A stretch of DNA of 64,000 nucleotides from Ligula intestinalis (taxonomy: Eukaryota; Platyhelminthes; Cestoda; Diphyllobothriidea; Diphyllobothriidae). The notes below the pieces were generated by a model. It was not told the DNA's origin. It did no database searches and was given only the letters and a program-made list of their open reading frames with translations. Where the stretch lies: contig JAYGXS010000004.1 in assembly GCA_036362985.1 (NCBI GenBank), forward strand, positions 20,731,708-20,795,707. The letters run 5' to 3'. Position numbers and translations under genes: made by a program. Shown here piece by piece: positions 1 through 11,056 of the stretch (the stretch's first letter is position 1; every line of letters starts with the position of its first letter).

Positions 1-853
1 CTAACAGTCCATATTGACGGTACTAAGTAACCTAGGACTGTCATGACGGTGCCCTCTTTTTACAACCCTTACTAACCCGTATATTCTCATATGTAAGTTA
101 GGAATGCGGACACTGAATGACCACTGCCAAGGAGTCTACACTCTGCTTATTGCCCTACAGATGGCATAAATGATATATGCTAGTCAGTGCCATTATCATC
201 TACCTTTTTATTTGCTAATTTTAATTGACGTATACTGAACCACTCTGGTAGGGCCTTTACATCCCCAAGAGTGTGAAGTACCCTTGGTCGCCTGGCCCAT
301 CTATTTCGCAAAAATCAGTCTGTTAACTCATCCACATTTTTGACCATTTTTTCCTACGCCCACATCTCAAATGCTAAAAGCGCCCCTTTCAGTGCCCTTC
401 CTACAAGTTATACTACGTTCTCCCCATTCCTTTTTCGGTTTATTTTACTGTTCAGATATTGTTTATTTTTTGGTTATTTGCGGCTGCATATTATACCCAC
501 CCTCCCCGCTAGTTTACTTACATAGTACAAATAGGCTCTCTCGGAAAGGGCAGCGAGTCTTTTATTCTTACTGCGCCAGGCGTATTTTGCTTAGTGTGAT
601 GACTGACCTGTAGTCACGTGCGTACGGAGATCGAAGTACCAATCCTAAATTGTGATGAAGGAGCTTGATTATATTTCATAAATTTGCGTTGTTAATATGT
701 GGTGATGAAACCGCAGTCCATTTAATAAACAATATCCAGTCTAAGCCCCGAAGTGAAAATAAGGGGCTCAGTGTTGTTTTGATTAATTAACTCATCCTGA
801 AAGTGGTTGCGCTATGTTATCAGTTGCATTCTTTTGACTTGGACCTTCCCTAG
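1..853. other. No gene recognised; presumed SLC6 intron or upstream sequence
   Basis: I see no exon, RNA gene or clear repeat here. The exon that begins at 854 needs an upstream exon ending with two bases of a split codon. I could not find a convincing helix-8-type SLC6 exon in this stretch, so the earlier part of the gene is probably off the left edge. Short open frames around 340-613 are hydrophobic but do not resemble SLC6. Confidence 0.5.
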
Positions 854-1005
854 GGCCTGCATGTGCAGTTTCAATTTCTTGATTGCTCTTCCAATGGTCT
901 GCAACGGCGGGTTCTACCTCGTCAATCTCATTGATGCTGCCTTGTCGGGCTATCCTTTGCTTTTCATCTGTCTTGCCGAAGTCCTGGTCATTTGCTACGT
1001 CTATG
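854..1005 (+). CDS. SLC6 exon: transmembrane helices 9-10
   Basis: Acceptor ccttccctag before 854; donor ATG|gtgagt at 1006. It encodes 50 codons plus a split Gly. The peptide LPMVCNGGFYLVNLID followed by a hydrophobic run ending CYVYG matches SLC6 helices 9-10 and the start of the following loop. A second AG at 868 would trim five residues without changing the phase. Confidence 0.88.
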
Positions 1006-4000
1006 GTGAGTCCCGTGTTTTGCGAAACTCGAAAAAAGACTAATATTTTGTGCTAATAAAGTGGATACTTGTTAGGGGGGTTAGCAGATTTGCTTAATTT
1101 AGTTGACCCAATTATAAAAAAGACTTGCGGCCATGCTATGAGTCGAACCCACACAGCAGGGACGGCTTTTGCGCAGCCAACGTTCTACCATTAAGCTACG
1201 AGGCTCACCGTGCTCAGTGAATTTAATCACACTTGATCGATTTTACCCACCCAACTGACTGCTTGTATGGAACTCGCCATTACCGAACAGCAGGCTGGCT
1301 GCCCAGGCAGAATTCCGTAAGAACTCATCTAGGATCCTCCAGAATGACCACTAGGTTCACTTAATTTTCAGAGGGGTGTGACAGATTTTCTTAATATAGT
1401 TGATCCAATTGTGAAAAGCTCGTGGCCCCGTGAGAGTCGAACCCACACGCCTAGAAGGAGACGCTTCCTCCTTCCGTAGTAATGCAATGGCTGAATACAT
1501 AGCATAGCATTTTACAGGTTTTTATGTAAGTTCGCGAGTGGATGCTGTTACCTTAAGAGGTGGCAACCTTTAATCCACTTCTCACACTTATGGGATAGCT
1601 CCACCCAATTGTAAATGAAAATAGCGGCAAAGGTACAGAGTAAAGTAGACGCCGCGGATCGTGCAACATTTCAACTTATGTGAAAGATTGATATTTTTTC
1701 GCTAATCGGTATTGACTTAGGTTGTGATATTGATTATCGTGTAGTCTATTCTGAAGTCATTTCAGTCATGATATGACGCGGACTTTCTAATGAGCTTCGT
1801 TCGGACTACCAGCAAAAAGTGTCTATTGTAAAAACTGGCTACTTAAATAGCAAGCTTTTTTATCATTGATTTTGACTGCCTTTATAAATTCATATATATT
1901 TTATTCAAAGCATGTACGCAAAAATTATATCTTAAGCATGTTTGGTAGCAAATCATGAGTTCTTTAAATTTTTATACTCAAAGAAAGGGCAGCTTTCGGT
2001 TATAAAAAAGTTGCTAATTATGAGCTTTTTACAATTTTGAGGTGTTTATTTATAATAAATCGTATCCACCAATTTATTAATGCTGCCTATACTGCATAAA
2101 GTATATTCAACATCTTTTTCAATATTTTATGACAATTATGTGACTTCTTCCTTAAATAGCAGGCGATAACGTATTTTCCTTAAACAGGATGTACACAGTG
2201 CGCAGTGTTTAGACCTTGGATTCGAGTGTAGCAGTCACTAGGTTAGAAAATTATTCGGCAATTGAGCAACTTTTTTTTAAACCGAAAGGTACACTTTCTT
2301 TGAGTATAAATTTTAAAGGAGGCGTAATTTTCTATCAAAAATGTACAAAAAATAATTTTCTCGTGCATGTTTTCCATAAAATATATTTGAATTTATAAAG
2401 GCAGTCAAAATCAATGATAAAAAGGCATACTATTTAAGTAGCCAGTTCTTACAATCGATACTTTTTGCTGGTAGTTCGAACGAAGCTCATTAAAAAGCCC
2501 GCGTCATATCATGACTGAAATGACTTCAGAATAGACTATACAATAATCAGTATCACAACTTAAGTCAATACGGATTAGCGAAAGAGTATCAATCTTTCGC
2601 ATAAGTTGAAATGTTGCACGATCCGCGGCGTCTACTGTATAAGTAGTGCATCCCCTAGTCCCAGCGTTTTGTCCTCCGGAAACCATGGTTATAAGAGTTT
2701 TGGGGATGAGAAAGTGGGATAGGCAGTGAAGGAATTTTTTCGCACAAAATTTAAAGGTAAAAAGCATAATTTAATTTTTCCCACGGCTGCTGGTAGTAAG
2801 TTGTTCCGCCTGTAAATTGAAGATGTTTGCGGCGCTTCGCACACCAGCACAACTTACCACTTCTAGCAACGTCCGGCCGTCTATTCGAGCACTCCACAAG
2901 CAAGCTGTTACCTCGTCTCTCGCGGATCTACCTGTTGATAGCTCTGCCACCAAGACAGGCTTCCAGCGTCTCCACCAGAGATTCGTTGTCGAGGAGAAAC
3001 GAGGTTACCGTCCCCCGGTCCTTTTGGGTGGCTATCCACCTCCGATTGCGGCCTCGAAACGACATCTCCCGAGGGTCACTCGCTGTACCCTGGCGCAGCT
3101 ACGCAGTGGCTACTGCATGCTCCTTCGCCAGTACCAACACCGGCTCGACCCATCCATACCCGACTGCTGTCCCGACTGCGGCATCTCGCCGCATGACTGC
3201 CGTCATCTGTTCGCCTGCAGTTCTCGGCCAGGCACCCACCTCACTCCCGCGGACCTGTGGCTCAAGCCGGTCGAGGTCGCGGCTTTTCTCCGTCTCCCAA
3301 CTACTCCCAGTTTGGATTCCGGCGGGGATTCCTGATCCAACTATGGGCTACGACACACACACACACACACACACACACCACCATTTCTACTTTTTCAGGA
3401 ATTTGAAGAAACCTGCATTTCGATAATTGCAGTTTTTCGCCATACGTTAAACGATAATACAGATTAGAAAAATCTACAGATATAAATCAACAGCATTTAT
3501 AAATGCAATTAAATTGTGTATGGTAGTTATTAAAGCATATTCCACATCCAGTCCTAATTACTCACCCATTAAAGCCCTATAAACACCGTTTACGCAGGAC
3601 AAAGTGTTGGGGCTAGGGGTATATGGGATGCACTACTTAAACTACTGTTGCCAAAATAGCTGCTGCAAACTGTTTCAGTACAAACCGAATGAGTGAAACA
3701 AAATGTTCGCATTCCAGTGCTTGATCGTTTGTCTTCTTTACCAAACTGCATTAGAATATGCATTAACGGATTTTTGTATCTGCAAATCGTTTGCAGAACA
3801 GAGTGCCGCAGTTCACACTTGTTCGTATTAGCGCATGCCATTAAGTTCTTAATAAAAGGAGTCATCCGTTTGAGCTCTATTCTTTTTGTTAGTAGTCACA
3901 GATTATGTTAAAAGAACAAAGCTATAATATGCCAAAGGTTGTTGGCACTTTGCAAAATAGAGAAATCATCATGCCAAGACATACGAATTTGGTCCCAACA

Positions 4001-5057
4001 TGTGACGTTGAATAAGGGTAAAGTTAGAAACCATTTCAGCGACGGAGGTGGAACGAGGAGATGTAGAAAACTGCGTGTCACACCGATTTTATATTCTTCT
4101 CAGACACAAACTTCCCAACCTAACCGAACATCTTCTTTCAGCTCGAAGTACGTTATCCTACATGCGTGTGTGTTCTTTTTGATACTAACAGGTCTCAACC
4201 AATTCAGACGTGACATTGAATTAATGACGACTGTAAGACCTAACTGGTACTGGCGCATCACCTGGCTGGCAATCACTCCCTTCACTGCTGCTGGACTGAT
4301 AATCTTCAAAATCATCACAGACACGCCGGTAACCCTGGACGCATACGTTTACCCGGAATGGGCTCAAGACCTCGGCGTGCTAATCGGCGTGTTTCCAATC
4401 ATCTGCATTCCGGCCTGGTTCCTCTTCAAGTACTGTCGTGAAGGTGGATGGATAGTAAGTCCTACATCAGAAGTGGCATTCATAGTAGTCCTGGTTTAAT
4501 CGCCGTATAAAGCGTATTAAAGGTGTAGTTGTTGTTGTTGTTGCTGTTGTTGTTGATTTTGTTGTGGAAACAGTGATAGGAATGATAAGAAAAGTAGTGT
4601 TAATGGTGTTGCCTAAGCAAAGAAAATGTCAGCAGCCATATTAAAAGTACTAGTAACCTTAGTAGTTGTGGGGTTTGTATTAGCCTATTGTAATATCAGT
4701 AGTAATAGTATGAGTAGATTGTTAACTGTGTTAGCATTGCTAATAAGGCGCAAAACATCACCAGTAGCGCCAATAGTTCCTTTGCAGCACTAGCAATGAT
4801 ATTGGTAGATCCGGTGGGGAATATATAAAAAATTATTAGTTCGGCAAAAATTCCCATTTCGTTTACGATTGAAAAGTCGTGTTGGCAAACACCTGTTTTC
4901 AGTGCAACCATGCTGCTCACAATCACAGAGAGCTCGCCGCGCGTATGACGTCGATCATGGAAACGTCCCTCTCCCGTTCCACACGCGTGACAACCCAACG
5001 TCCTCGGCATGTTGAGTCCGGCTCGCAGGAGACGAGGGGACCATGAGATGGCTAATT

Positions 5058-5093
<36 letters not shown>

Positions 5094-8000
5094 CCTCAAG
5101 AACTACGGTAGCACTGTACCGAACTGCCTGCTTTAGTCCCCTATTTTTCAATGTCACTGTAACGGCCTGAAGTGAATGACCGAAAACAGCTGTTTTCCAA
5201 CACGACTTTTCAATCGTAGATAAGTAGTATTTTTACTTATACTATTGATGATTGTTTTACTAGTAATAGTTCAGTAAAAAAATACTGGCACTATTCCTCA
5301 CAGCATTGTTTAGTAAATGTTGCGGGTATTATGAAGAGCCTTAGTTATTGTTGCTGCGATCTGAGGGACACGGTCATGGTGACCAGCCAATTTGCATACA
5401 TTTTTTGGCAGCAGCTACTCAGCACATCTGTTGAGGGCAAGGGAAACAGAGGATCTTAGTCTCTATTGACCTCAAATGAGAGCCAGCCCAGTGCTCGAGC
5501 GCACACTGAGTGCGAAGTCCAGATCAAACATATAGGCTGGACCTTTGTATGCACTGTTTCCTCGAAAGCTCTGCGCTTGGACACCACACTCCTTTTCTGC
5601 AGTCACCTAACGAATCAAGTTGCTCCATGCTGAACCTTTTCCGGAGCTCTTTTGCTGAATATTTCCTACTCCAAAGTTGTTACGGTCCTCTAGAAGTTTA
5701 AACGAACAGAGTTTCCCTAAAGGAATTTAATCGTGGACTGTCGGCACTCCTTTGATGCCATATAGCCTGTCCATACATTTATTCATGAAACTGTGCGCTC
5801 AAAGGAGAGGAAGGATTGTTGAACTCCTTTAAATCTAAATAAATGTGTCCGTTTGTCGGTGCTCCAGACGCCTGAGGCCTCCAGTTGCCTCCAGGGTATG
5901 ACATTTAGCCTCACCAGGCGGGATTCGAGAATCTACCTTCTGAAGTATCCTCCAGTTCGTGTGATTGGCAATAGGTCGCGAAAAGGGCTATGCAATACAC
6001 GGATTTCGACTTTCGCCAACGCTATTGACGTTAAAATTGCTCTTATTCGGCTTGAGGTTGGGGTTAACATTACGGTATGAATTTTGAATTTGTGTTAGGA
6101 TTTCCGTCATACGCTTTCGGTTTTGGTTTAGGGCTTCGACGAGAGTGTAAGCCTATGAGTTCTGATTTTTTACGTATGGGGCACTGTTAGAGGACAACTT
6201 TAGATCGATGGACACGGCATCGGTGTCAAATTCGCTAAATGTTTAGACAAGATCGGCTTCGCCAAAACTTATGTTACGGACTCCTTTAGTGCGGGGCTCA
6301 TCGCGCAGATTTTACTAAGCTCCGATACTCACCTGTATCGGAGGCAGGTCAAAAGAACAGGTCTAGGCCTACTTTCTGCCACTCCACTTTCAACGCAGAC
6401 AGTAAGTCAGTTGTTTGCATTGACCACTGCAACTGCATATTCGGGAGGGTCAGCAAGATCTGCGGATAATTATGCGGCAATTAATGCAGGTACTCCTCCC
6501 AAGCTGGGCGACCTATTTGCTGTTAATAAATGGAAAGTCTGACTTACAATTCCATTATTAAACACAGTATTCTGTCTTCTGCTAGACCTAAATTGTCTAG
6601 AAATGTTCCGTTGTAAATACAGACTGGCAGAACACACAAAAACCTTTAGGTTACCTGTTTTCTTCCACAAAATTACTTGTGGTATTCATTTTATTTTTTA
6701 TTCTAAATTTAATCGGTAAAATGGAGTAAACCAGTTTATACTAAGGCCTGTAGGCCGAAGTTAAACCACCACAGCGGGCTACGCGAGTGTCTGCCATAGC
6801 CTCGCATACTGAATCCGCGATAGATTTCAAATCATCAGGCGAATAAAGTTTACCTCCCAGCGATAACATCTGCTTCTTCTCGAGTAATGTTAATTAAACT
6901 GCCAATAAGCAGCTAGCTTAACGGTCAGACACGTGTAATAGTAGTAGTGGTAGTGGTAGTAGTAGAGACCGTATCGATTATGACAAGAGTATAATTTGCT
7001 AAAAGAGCCGTAGTGGCCTTTGTGTATGTATATGCAACGAGGGTGGTAAAACCGGATGGTAGTTTTTGGATTTATGATAGTATTCTATATAATTAGTTCG
7101 GACGTTTATCGTAGTAGTAACAGTAATAACAATAACAGTAATAAACGTTTATGTATGTTTTAAGGTACAACGTGAACTCTTCAAGCCCGCACACACCTGG
7201 GGTCCGGCTCTGGATGAAGACCGCAACGAATTCTTAAGACAGTTGCGTGGGCGTGAGCAACGAAAGAATCAACCGGATGTAGTCACCGATGAAAGCAAAC
7301 TCTCCGCATCACAGCAAAGTGTCTGTGGAAGCAGCTTCAACTCCACAGTCTGTCTGCAAACAACAGCCTCTGGTCTCACGCTTCGCGCAGAACGAGCAGA
7401 CGAATCATCCTTCTTCCAAAGCAAATTGAGCATTGCCGAGAAGATGACCACTGCTCACGCGGAGGACTTGGTGAAGCACGGAGGATCTGACATCATAACT
7501 CCAGCCGAAGATGTCGCAGCAACATCAGCGGTTGCTACCGACGCTGTCAATGAAGTACGTTCACTTGCATCGATAAAAATTTGGGCGTAGGTGGACGGCC
7601 GCGTGGGAAATTACTCGTGAGCAGTACGTGGAAATGCCGGAGATCAGTGTGCAAGGTTGAGGGGCGGAATCTGTTTGGTTTTAAGCGAGTTTTAGTTGCG
7701 CCCAATTCTCATAACGCGTCATAAAGACTACCTGGTATAGGTTATAAGTCAATGAAGTAAGTGATATGGGGCCAGTATTTTCCCTACTGATTTGGAAGAA
7801 ATATACAATTAAGTAGCGTAGACACAATCTCGTCTTACTTGCACCCCGTTATGGTGGAAGTTGTAAACTATAAATAAGAAGCTACTGCAATTGGATCCAC
7901 CCAAAATATGTATACAAACGTGTTTCTGCGTGACAGAGTGATCTGAGCTCTCTGAAAGGCAACTGATAAATTGCAGATGCAAACCCAGCATAATGTTTTA

Positions 8001-8675
8001 CACCCAGTTGGTATACACAATGATTACCTGGTGGATAGAAATGTACTCGTCTCCAAACTCCCATATCCCAAGTGTGGTGCATTAAACTGCTGTTAAACCG
8101 GGATATCGTCTTAAAGCTAGCGTCGACCGTTTTCCAAAGCCGTTGTCTTTTTACCCAAAGCGCATGCAGGTATGAAAAAGACATCAGTATTACACGTGGT
8201 CCATACTACAGCGCACGCTAATTGGCTGTCTGAGTTAAAATGCCGGGGTCGGCTGAGCCTGCTACGCGGCTTGAGGTTGCGTCGTCATTTTGCCGTAGGT
8301 CAAGCCGTAGCAGTGCAAAAGGGTTCATCGGTATATTCCTGGTCCTTTTCTTTGAACTACTGTTGTCTCATGCATCGACAAAAAATCACCAGGTATCAAT
8401 TTGTGGAAAATAGTTTGAACAAACAAGTAAGTTATATTTGTTAAATTCACCACCATATATGCATCATATATATGCACCATTACATATGCATTGGATGTTT
8501 TATGCTAACTTGATTAATTGATTTATTTTATGGACAGGCAGGTGATGAGGTGCATAAATCTCCAAAGGATGGACCATCAGCTTCAATGCCTCAGTTTACT
8601 TTGGAAGCCCCGCCCACAAAACCCATGCGTTCGATAAGACAAGTGCCGTCATTCGTACTAAAGAAATGCGATTAG
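854..8675 (+). CDS. SLC6-family sodium:neurotransmitter/amino-acid symporter, 3' part (4 exons)
   Basis: Join of 854-1005, 4192-4454, 7165-7554 and 8538-8675, giving 313 visible residues and a TAG stop. SLC6 proteins are plasma-membrane Na+/Cl--coupled carriers of amines, GABA or amino acids with 12 helices. The visible part covers helices 9-10 (exon 1, with GGFYLVNLID and a final YG) and helices 11-12 (exon 2, with RPNWYWRITW, YVYPEWAQDLG and ICIPAWFLFKYC). It then holds the family's post-helix-12 motif KPAHTWGPALDEDR (exon 3). All four exons join in phase across GT-AG introns: a Gly codon is split between exons 1 and 2, and the later joints are phase 0. The cytoplasmic tail is about 165 residues, long for the family and rich in Ser, Thr and acidic residues. 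The substrate cannot be told from this half. The 5' exons are missing. LIG3 follows on the same strand about 2.3 kb downstream. Confidence 0.9.
1120..1215 (-). repeat. tRNA-derived SINE-like repeat, copy 1
   Basis: On the minus strand there is a box A-like TAGCTTAATGGTAGAACG and a box B-like GGGTTCGACTC about 35 bases further on, as in a tRNA head. The cloverleaf is not clean. A close relative sits at 46283-46372, and both share the flanking sequence (cgtg..cagtgaattta.tcacactt), so this is a dispersed repeat and not a tRNA gene. A fragment of the same T-arm region recurs at about 1425-1460. Confidence 0.6.
1645..2635. mobile_element. Foldback/TIR DNA element with ~285-bp inverted arms
   Basis: The left arm (1645 to about 1930) starts GTAGACGCCGCGGATCGTGC and is repeated, inverted and about 90% alike, in 2350-2635, which ends GATCCGCGGCGTCTAC. 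The 420-bp centre is AT-rich and has no transposase-like frame. This is a non-autonomous terminal-inverted-repeat (MITE or foldback) element in the first visible SLC6 intron. No target-site duplication is evident, and its right end abuts the next element. Confidence 0.8.
2836..3352 (+). mobile_element. 3' end of a non-LTR retrotransposon (LINE) with CCHC-like motif
   Basis: The frame running from 2817 to 3335 encodes a typical LINE ORF2 tail: TRCTLAQLRSGYC, then CPDCGISPHDCRHLFAC (a Cys/His knuckle), then LTPADLWLKPVEVAAFLRL. No reverse transcriptase is present, so it is 5' truncated. It ends in a CA microsatellite that may be its tail. A second copy of the same 3' end lies inverted at about 26810-27345. 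Confidence 0.82.
3353..3378. repeat. (AC)13 microsatellite
   Basis: Uninterrupted AC dinucleotides directly after the LINE 3' fragment; probably its tail. Confidence 0.95.
4192..4454 (+). CDS. SLC6 exon: transmembrane helices 11-12
   Basis: The acceptor gatactaacag before 4192 completes the split Gly codon, giving YGLNQFRRDIELM. Donor ATA|gtaagt at 4455. The 87 codons contain RPNWYWRITW at the start of helix 11, the extracellular loop DAYVYPEWAQDLG, and helix 12 with ICIPAWFLFKYCREGG. This is the most diagnostic SLC6 exon in the window. Confidence 0.94.
4528..4556. repeat. GTT trinucleotide microsatellite
   Basis: Imperfect GTT/GCTGTT run in the second visible SLC6 intron. Confidence 0.85.
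5059..5091. repeat. Poly-C tract of 33 bases
   Basis: An uninterrupted run of 33 C within the SLC6 intron. Runs of this length are hard to sequence, so the exact count is uncertain. Confidence 0.95.
5092..6799. other. SLC6 intron, no feature recognised
   Basis: About 1.7 kb with no convincing exon, RNA or repeat boundary. The short frames at 5510-5701, 5853-6080 and 6470-6670 have no recognisable domain. Confidence 0.45.
6805..6890 (+). repeat. Degenerate Penelope-type terminal repeat (hammerhead-like family)
   Basis: CTGAATCCGCGATAGATTTC, then CATCAGGCGAATAAAGTTTA and CCCAGCGATAACATCTGC. This follows the right arm of the palindrome at 45280-45367 base by base with many changes. It is a solo, decayed arm. 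Confidence 0.55.
6936..6966. repeat. GTA/GTAGTG trinucleotide-like microsatellite
   Basis: An imperfect run of GTA and GTGGTA units. A second run of AGTAAC/AATAAC units follows at about 7113-7142. Confidence 0.8.
7165..7554 (+). CDS. SLC6 exon: post-helix-12 motif and cytoplasmic tail
   Basis: Acceptor gttttaag before 7165; donor GAA|gtacgt at 7555. Frame is phase 0 at both ends. It begins VQRELFKPAHTWGPALDEDR, the conserved segment after helix 12 of SLC6 carriers. A low-complexity polar tail follows (RQLRGREQRKNQ, then Ser/Thr/Glu-rich). If the donor is not used, the frame runs on 11 codons to a stop at 7588, giving an alternative shorter tail. Confidence 0.88.
8538..8675 (+). CDS. SLC6 terminal exon
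   Basis: Acceptor ttatggacag before 8538; in phase with the preceding donor. It encodes 45 residues and a TAG stop (8673-8675), ending SIRQVPSFVLKKCD. The tail has no known domain. Support comes from the acceptor, the phase match and an open frame that ends cleanly, not from homology, so this exon is less certain than the others. Confidence 0.65.
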   Translation, partial: AGDEVHKSPKDGPSASMPQFTLEAPPTKPMRSIRQVPSFVLKKCD

Positions 8676-10329
8676 TAAAGGCGACGCCTCGCCAAAACCA
8701 AGTATATAAAACAGAAGCTAACAGAACAAGTGCACACCAGGACTATCTGCCCCCCTCCTCATACTCTTTTGTTCACCTGTCGTTCGTCTTCCACCCACAT
8801 TCTTAACCATTACTCTGTCTTCTTTTGAAGTTCCCATCAATAACGCAAAACGCTTTTTTTCTGACTTTCATAATAAGGCTTGAAGCGGACGCCCGTATTG
8901 AATTTTATGAAATAATGTTTGAAAAAGAGTGGAAATGCTGCCCTTCTTAGTCGTTATTTTATTGCCTTGTTACATAGGTTGGATAGGTCCTCTCTGATTT
9001 CTAATGCTGTTGGAATCAGGGGACTTCCTAATCGGCTGATCGCAGTCTTTGTGTATTTGTTAGGCGAAATTGATGCCAGTGCAGGATTCAGTACGCGGAC
9101 AATTGTTGATATGTCAAGGGTTGCATGAATGGACTGGCCTGCAGACGACATAAAAGTATGGCAGGCCATCAAATGTAAGAAGAGCGAACAGACACTGCTT
9201 GAATAAATGTTCCTGTAAACTGTTGCTGTGGTTTAACCTCAAGAATTGTGTCGTAATACACCGAAAAAAAGTAGGAAAGAGCCACTGGAAACGCCCATAG
9301 ATAATCCTTTGCGTTCTGCAAATATTCCCACATAAAAATCAAAAAGACAACTTGACATATGTTTTCAATAATTCATTATCGAATACAACAAATGACCGCT
9401 AATAAAAATATGAGCGATGGTCTGTGTTTATACTTGACGCCCATCGTTTTTATGCCACCCGCGTGGTAAGGCTGCTGTTTTGAGACAACTGCAAATGGGG
9501 AAGGGGAAAAGTATGGTAGGCGATGTTCATGGGTCGAATATAAGGAGTGAAGATCATGGTCAAGCGTGCGGTGTGAACAACTGTCACCATGGCGGTGAGG
9601 TGACATGCGATCGCCATCTGACGTCGGCGTTGACCACGGAAGAGCAAGGGCCTATAGTAGCCTTTTCTGAGAGCACAGCACTGGATTACCTAGCAGAATG
9701 GCTACTACCACGACTTTTGGTGGCACCCGTTGGTGTAGACCGTTATAGTTGTTGATAAATACCGTTCAAATGGTCAGGTGGGCACTGTCACACCAAACTA
9801 ATACATTGTCCATACTCACACATAACGATTTTATCTATAAGTTCACATTAAATTTGATCCTTTAGCAATGTGAAAACTAATATTAAAATTAACGAAACAT
9901 ATTTCTTTGAAAGTAAGCATCATATTCAGTTACAACTGATTAGTGTATCGATTTTAATGTGGTCCTCAAAGACAATGTCTAATACCATTAAATATGCTTA
10001 TTTATATGATTTATTGTTTAGATTTTCGGTGTGTGGTATAAAAAACGAGATAGATAGTTAATGATAATCGTATGATACGGTGCGTTAGAGGACAAAATGT
10101 TGAATGGAGTTAAGGTAATAAGGTAAAACTCTACCGCCTATAATATACAGGTCCGGATCTTTGCTGCAAACGAAAAGGTGGGACACCAAGTGGAAAGAAC
10201 ATTTTATTCTGTATAGAAGGAAAGGATATTAGGTAAGAGGGATATGACTGTCAGGCGAGCGAGGAGTCACAGTCCAGCTGGTTGCGTCTGACGGAAGTGA
10301 GCGCGGTCACCCAAACAAATGTCTTGTAA
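8676..10329. other. SLC6-LIG3 intergenic region, no gene recognised
   Basis: There is no clear poly(A) signal other than an AATAAG at about 8872. The short frames at 8919-9172 and 9376-9755 lie on both strands with no recognisable domain. The N-terminal exons of LIG3 should lie here or in 10513-10948, but I could not identify a Cys-rich PARP-type finger. Confidence 0.45.
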
Positions 10330-10512
10330 AACTATCATAACACTGTTGTTGCTCTACAACACAGGATTGAGCTTGAGATCAATCGATTTTTTTCTTTGCT
10401 GAGCCGCGCTGGTATGTGCTTGCGTAGTTTCTTTTCCAGATGTCGCGTTGTGCGGCCAATATATCCCGCTTCACAGGAACAGGCAAAAGAATAGGTGCAC
10501 ATAAACGTAGCC
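10330..10512 (-). pseudogene. Penelope-like element: GIY-YIG nuclease relic
   Basis: Read on the minus strand, the segment gives a peptide with YSFACSCEAGYIGRTTRHLE, then KHIPARLSKEKN. That is the Cys-bearing start of the GIY-YIG endonuclease domain found at the C-terminus of Penelope-like retroelements. It is a short fragment with no intact frame around it. The reverse-transcriptase relic of perhaps the same element lies at 13060-13445 on the same strand, with LIG3 exons 1-4 between them. Confidence 0.68.
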
Positions 10513-10948
10513 CGAACCGTTAATTCATTTTTAATTTACAACTTTTGTGTATATGATGACAGGTGTTGTTAAGAAGATACCTGTATCTTGCAGATTTTAA
10601 ACGAATGTTTAGTTACGTCGGTAATTTTACGGAGTGGGCCGACCTTAATTATTTGGTTATCTTGGTTCTACAGAGATGGGATTTGGTTTCAGGCGCTGAT
10701 TACATTTTCCACAAATGACCAATCCGAAGTAAGCAGTTTATACCAGCCAATAAAAAAATTGGTTAGCGGTTTAATTGGTCTGACACATCCACTGCTTGCA
10801 TGAGCTCTATCTAGCAGTATAAAATGCTCGAATAGTTTTCGCAGACTGTCTCTATCATTGTGTACTCCCTGGTTTGTCGACAAATCATTATGTCTGTTGA
10901 GGAACAAGGTTTTCTAATACAATCCATCTTTAATTTTACTTTTTAAAG

Positions 10949-11056
10949 AAACGACTTTCGAGGATTTTGTGGAACTTGTCGATGCTTTGACGGCTTGCAG
11001 TAGCCACAAACGCAAATCAGAAATCGTGTCAAATTTTGTCCACCAAGGTCCAGGAG
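10949..11056 (+). CDS. LIG3: LIG3 exon 1 (first recognised)
   Basis: Acceptor actttttaaag before 10949; donor GAG|gtaatt at 11057. It encodes TTFEDFVELVDALTACSSHK and the start of the DNA-binding domain, ending in a split Gly. It starts with two bases of a split codon, so at least one more exon must precede it. Confidence 0.85.

Larger units (their letters stand above)
2636..3655. mobile_element. TIR element interrupted by a LINE 3' end
   Basis: The left end (TAAGTAGTGCATCCCCTAGT onward, to about 2830) is matched inverted by 3540-3645 (ending GGGATGCACTACTTA). Internally, 2700-2835 and 3385-3640 align with the two halves of the 21.8-22.4 kb element. Here the halves are separated by the LINE fragment and CA tract at about 2836-3378. 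The element is therefore an older host for a later insertion. Confidence 0.72.

Noticed and set aside
2827..3426. A 199-codon open frame, the longest on the plus strand, as a host gene
   Set aside because: The neighbouring frame (2817-3335) encodes the LINE tail with its Cys/His knuckle. The 199-codon frame is its shifted shadow and runs into the CA microsatellite.
9376..9755. Overlapping frames upstream of LIG3 as its missing zinc-finger exon
   Set aside because: The peptides have several Cys/His but not the PARP-type spacing or the flanking conserved residues, and splice phase could not be matched.
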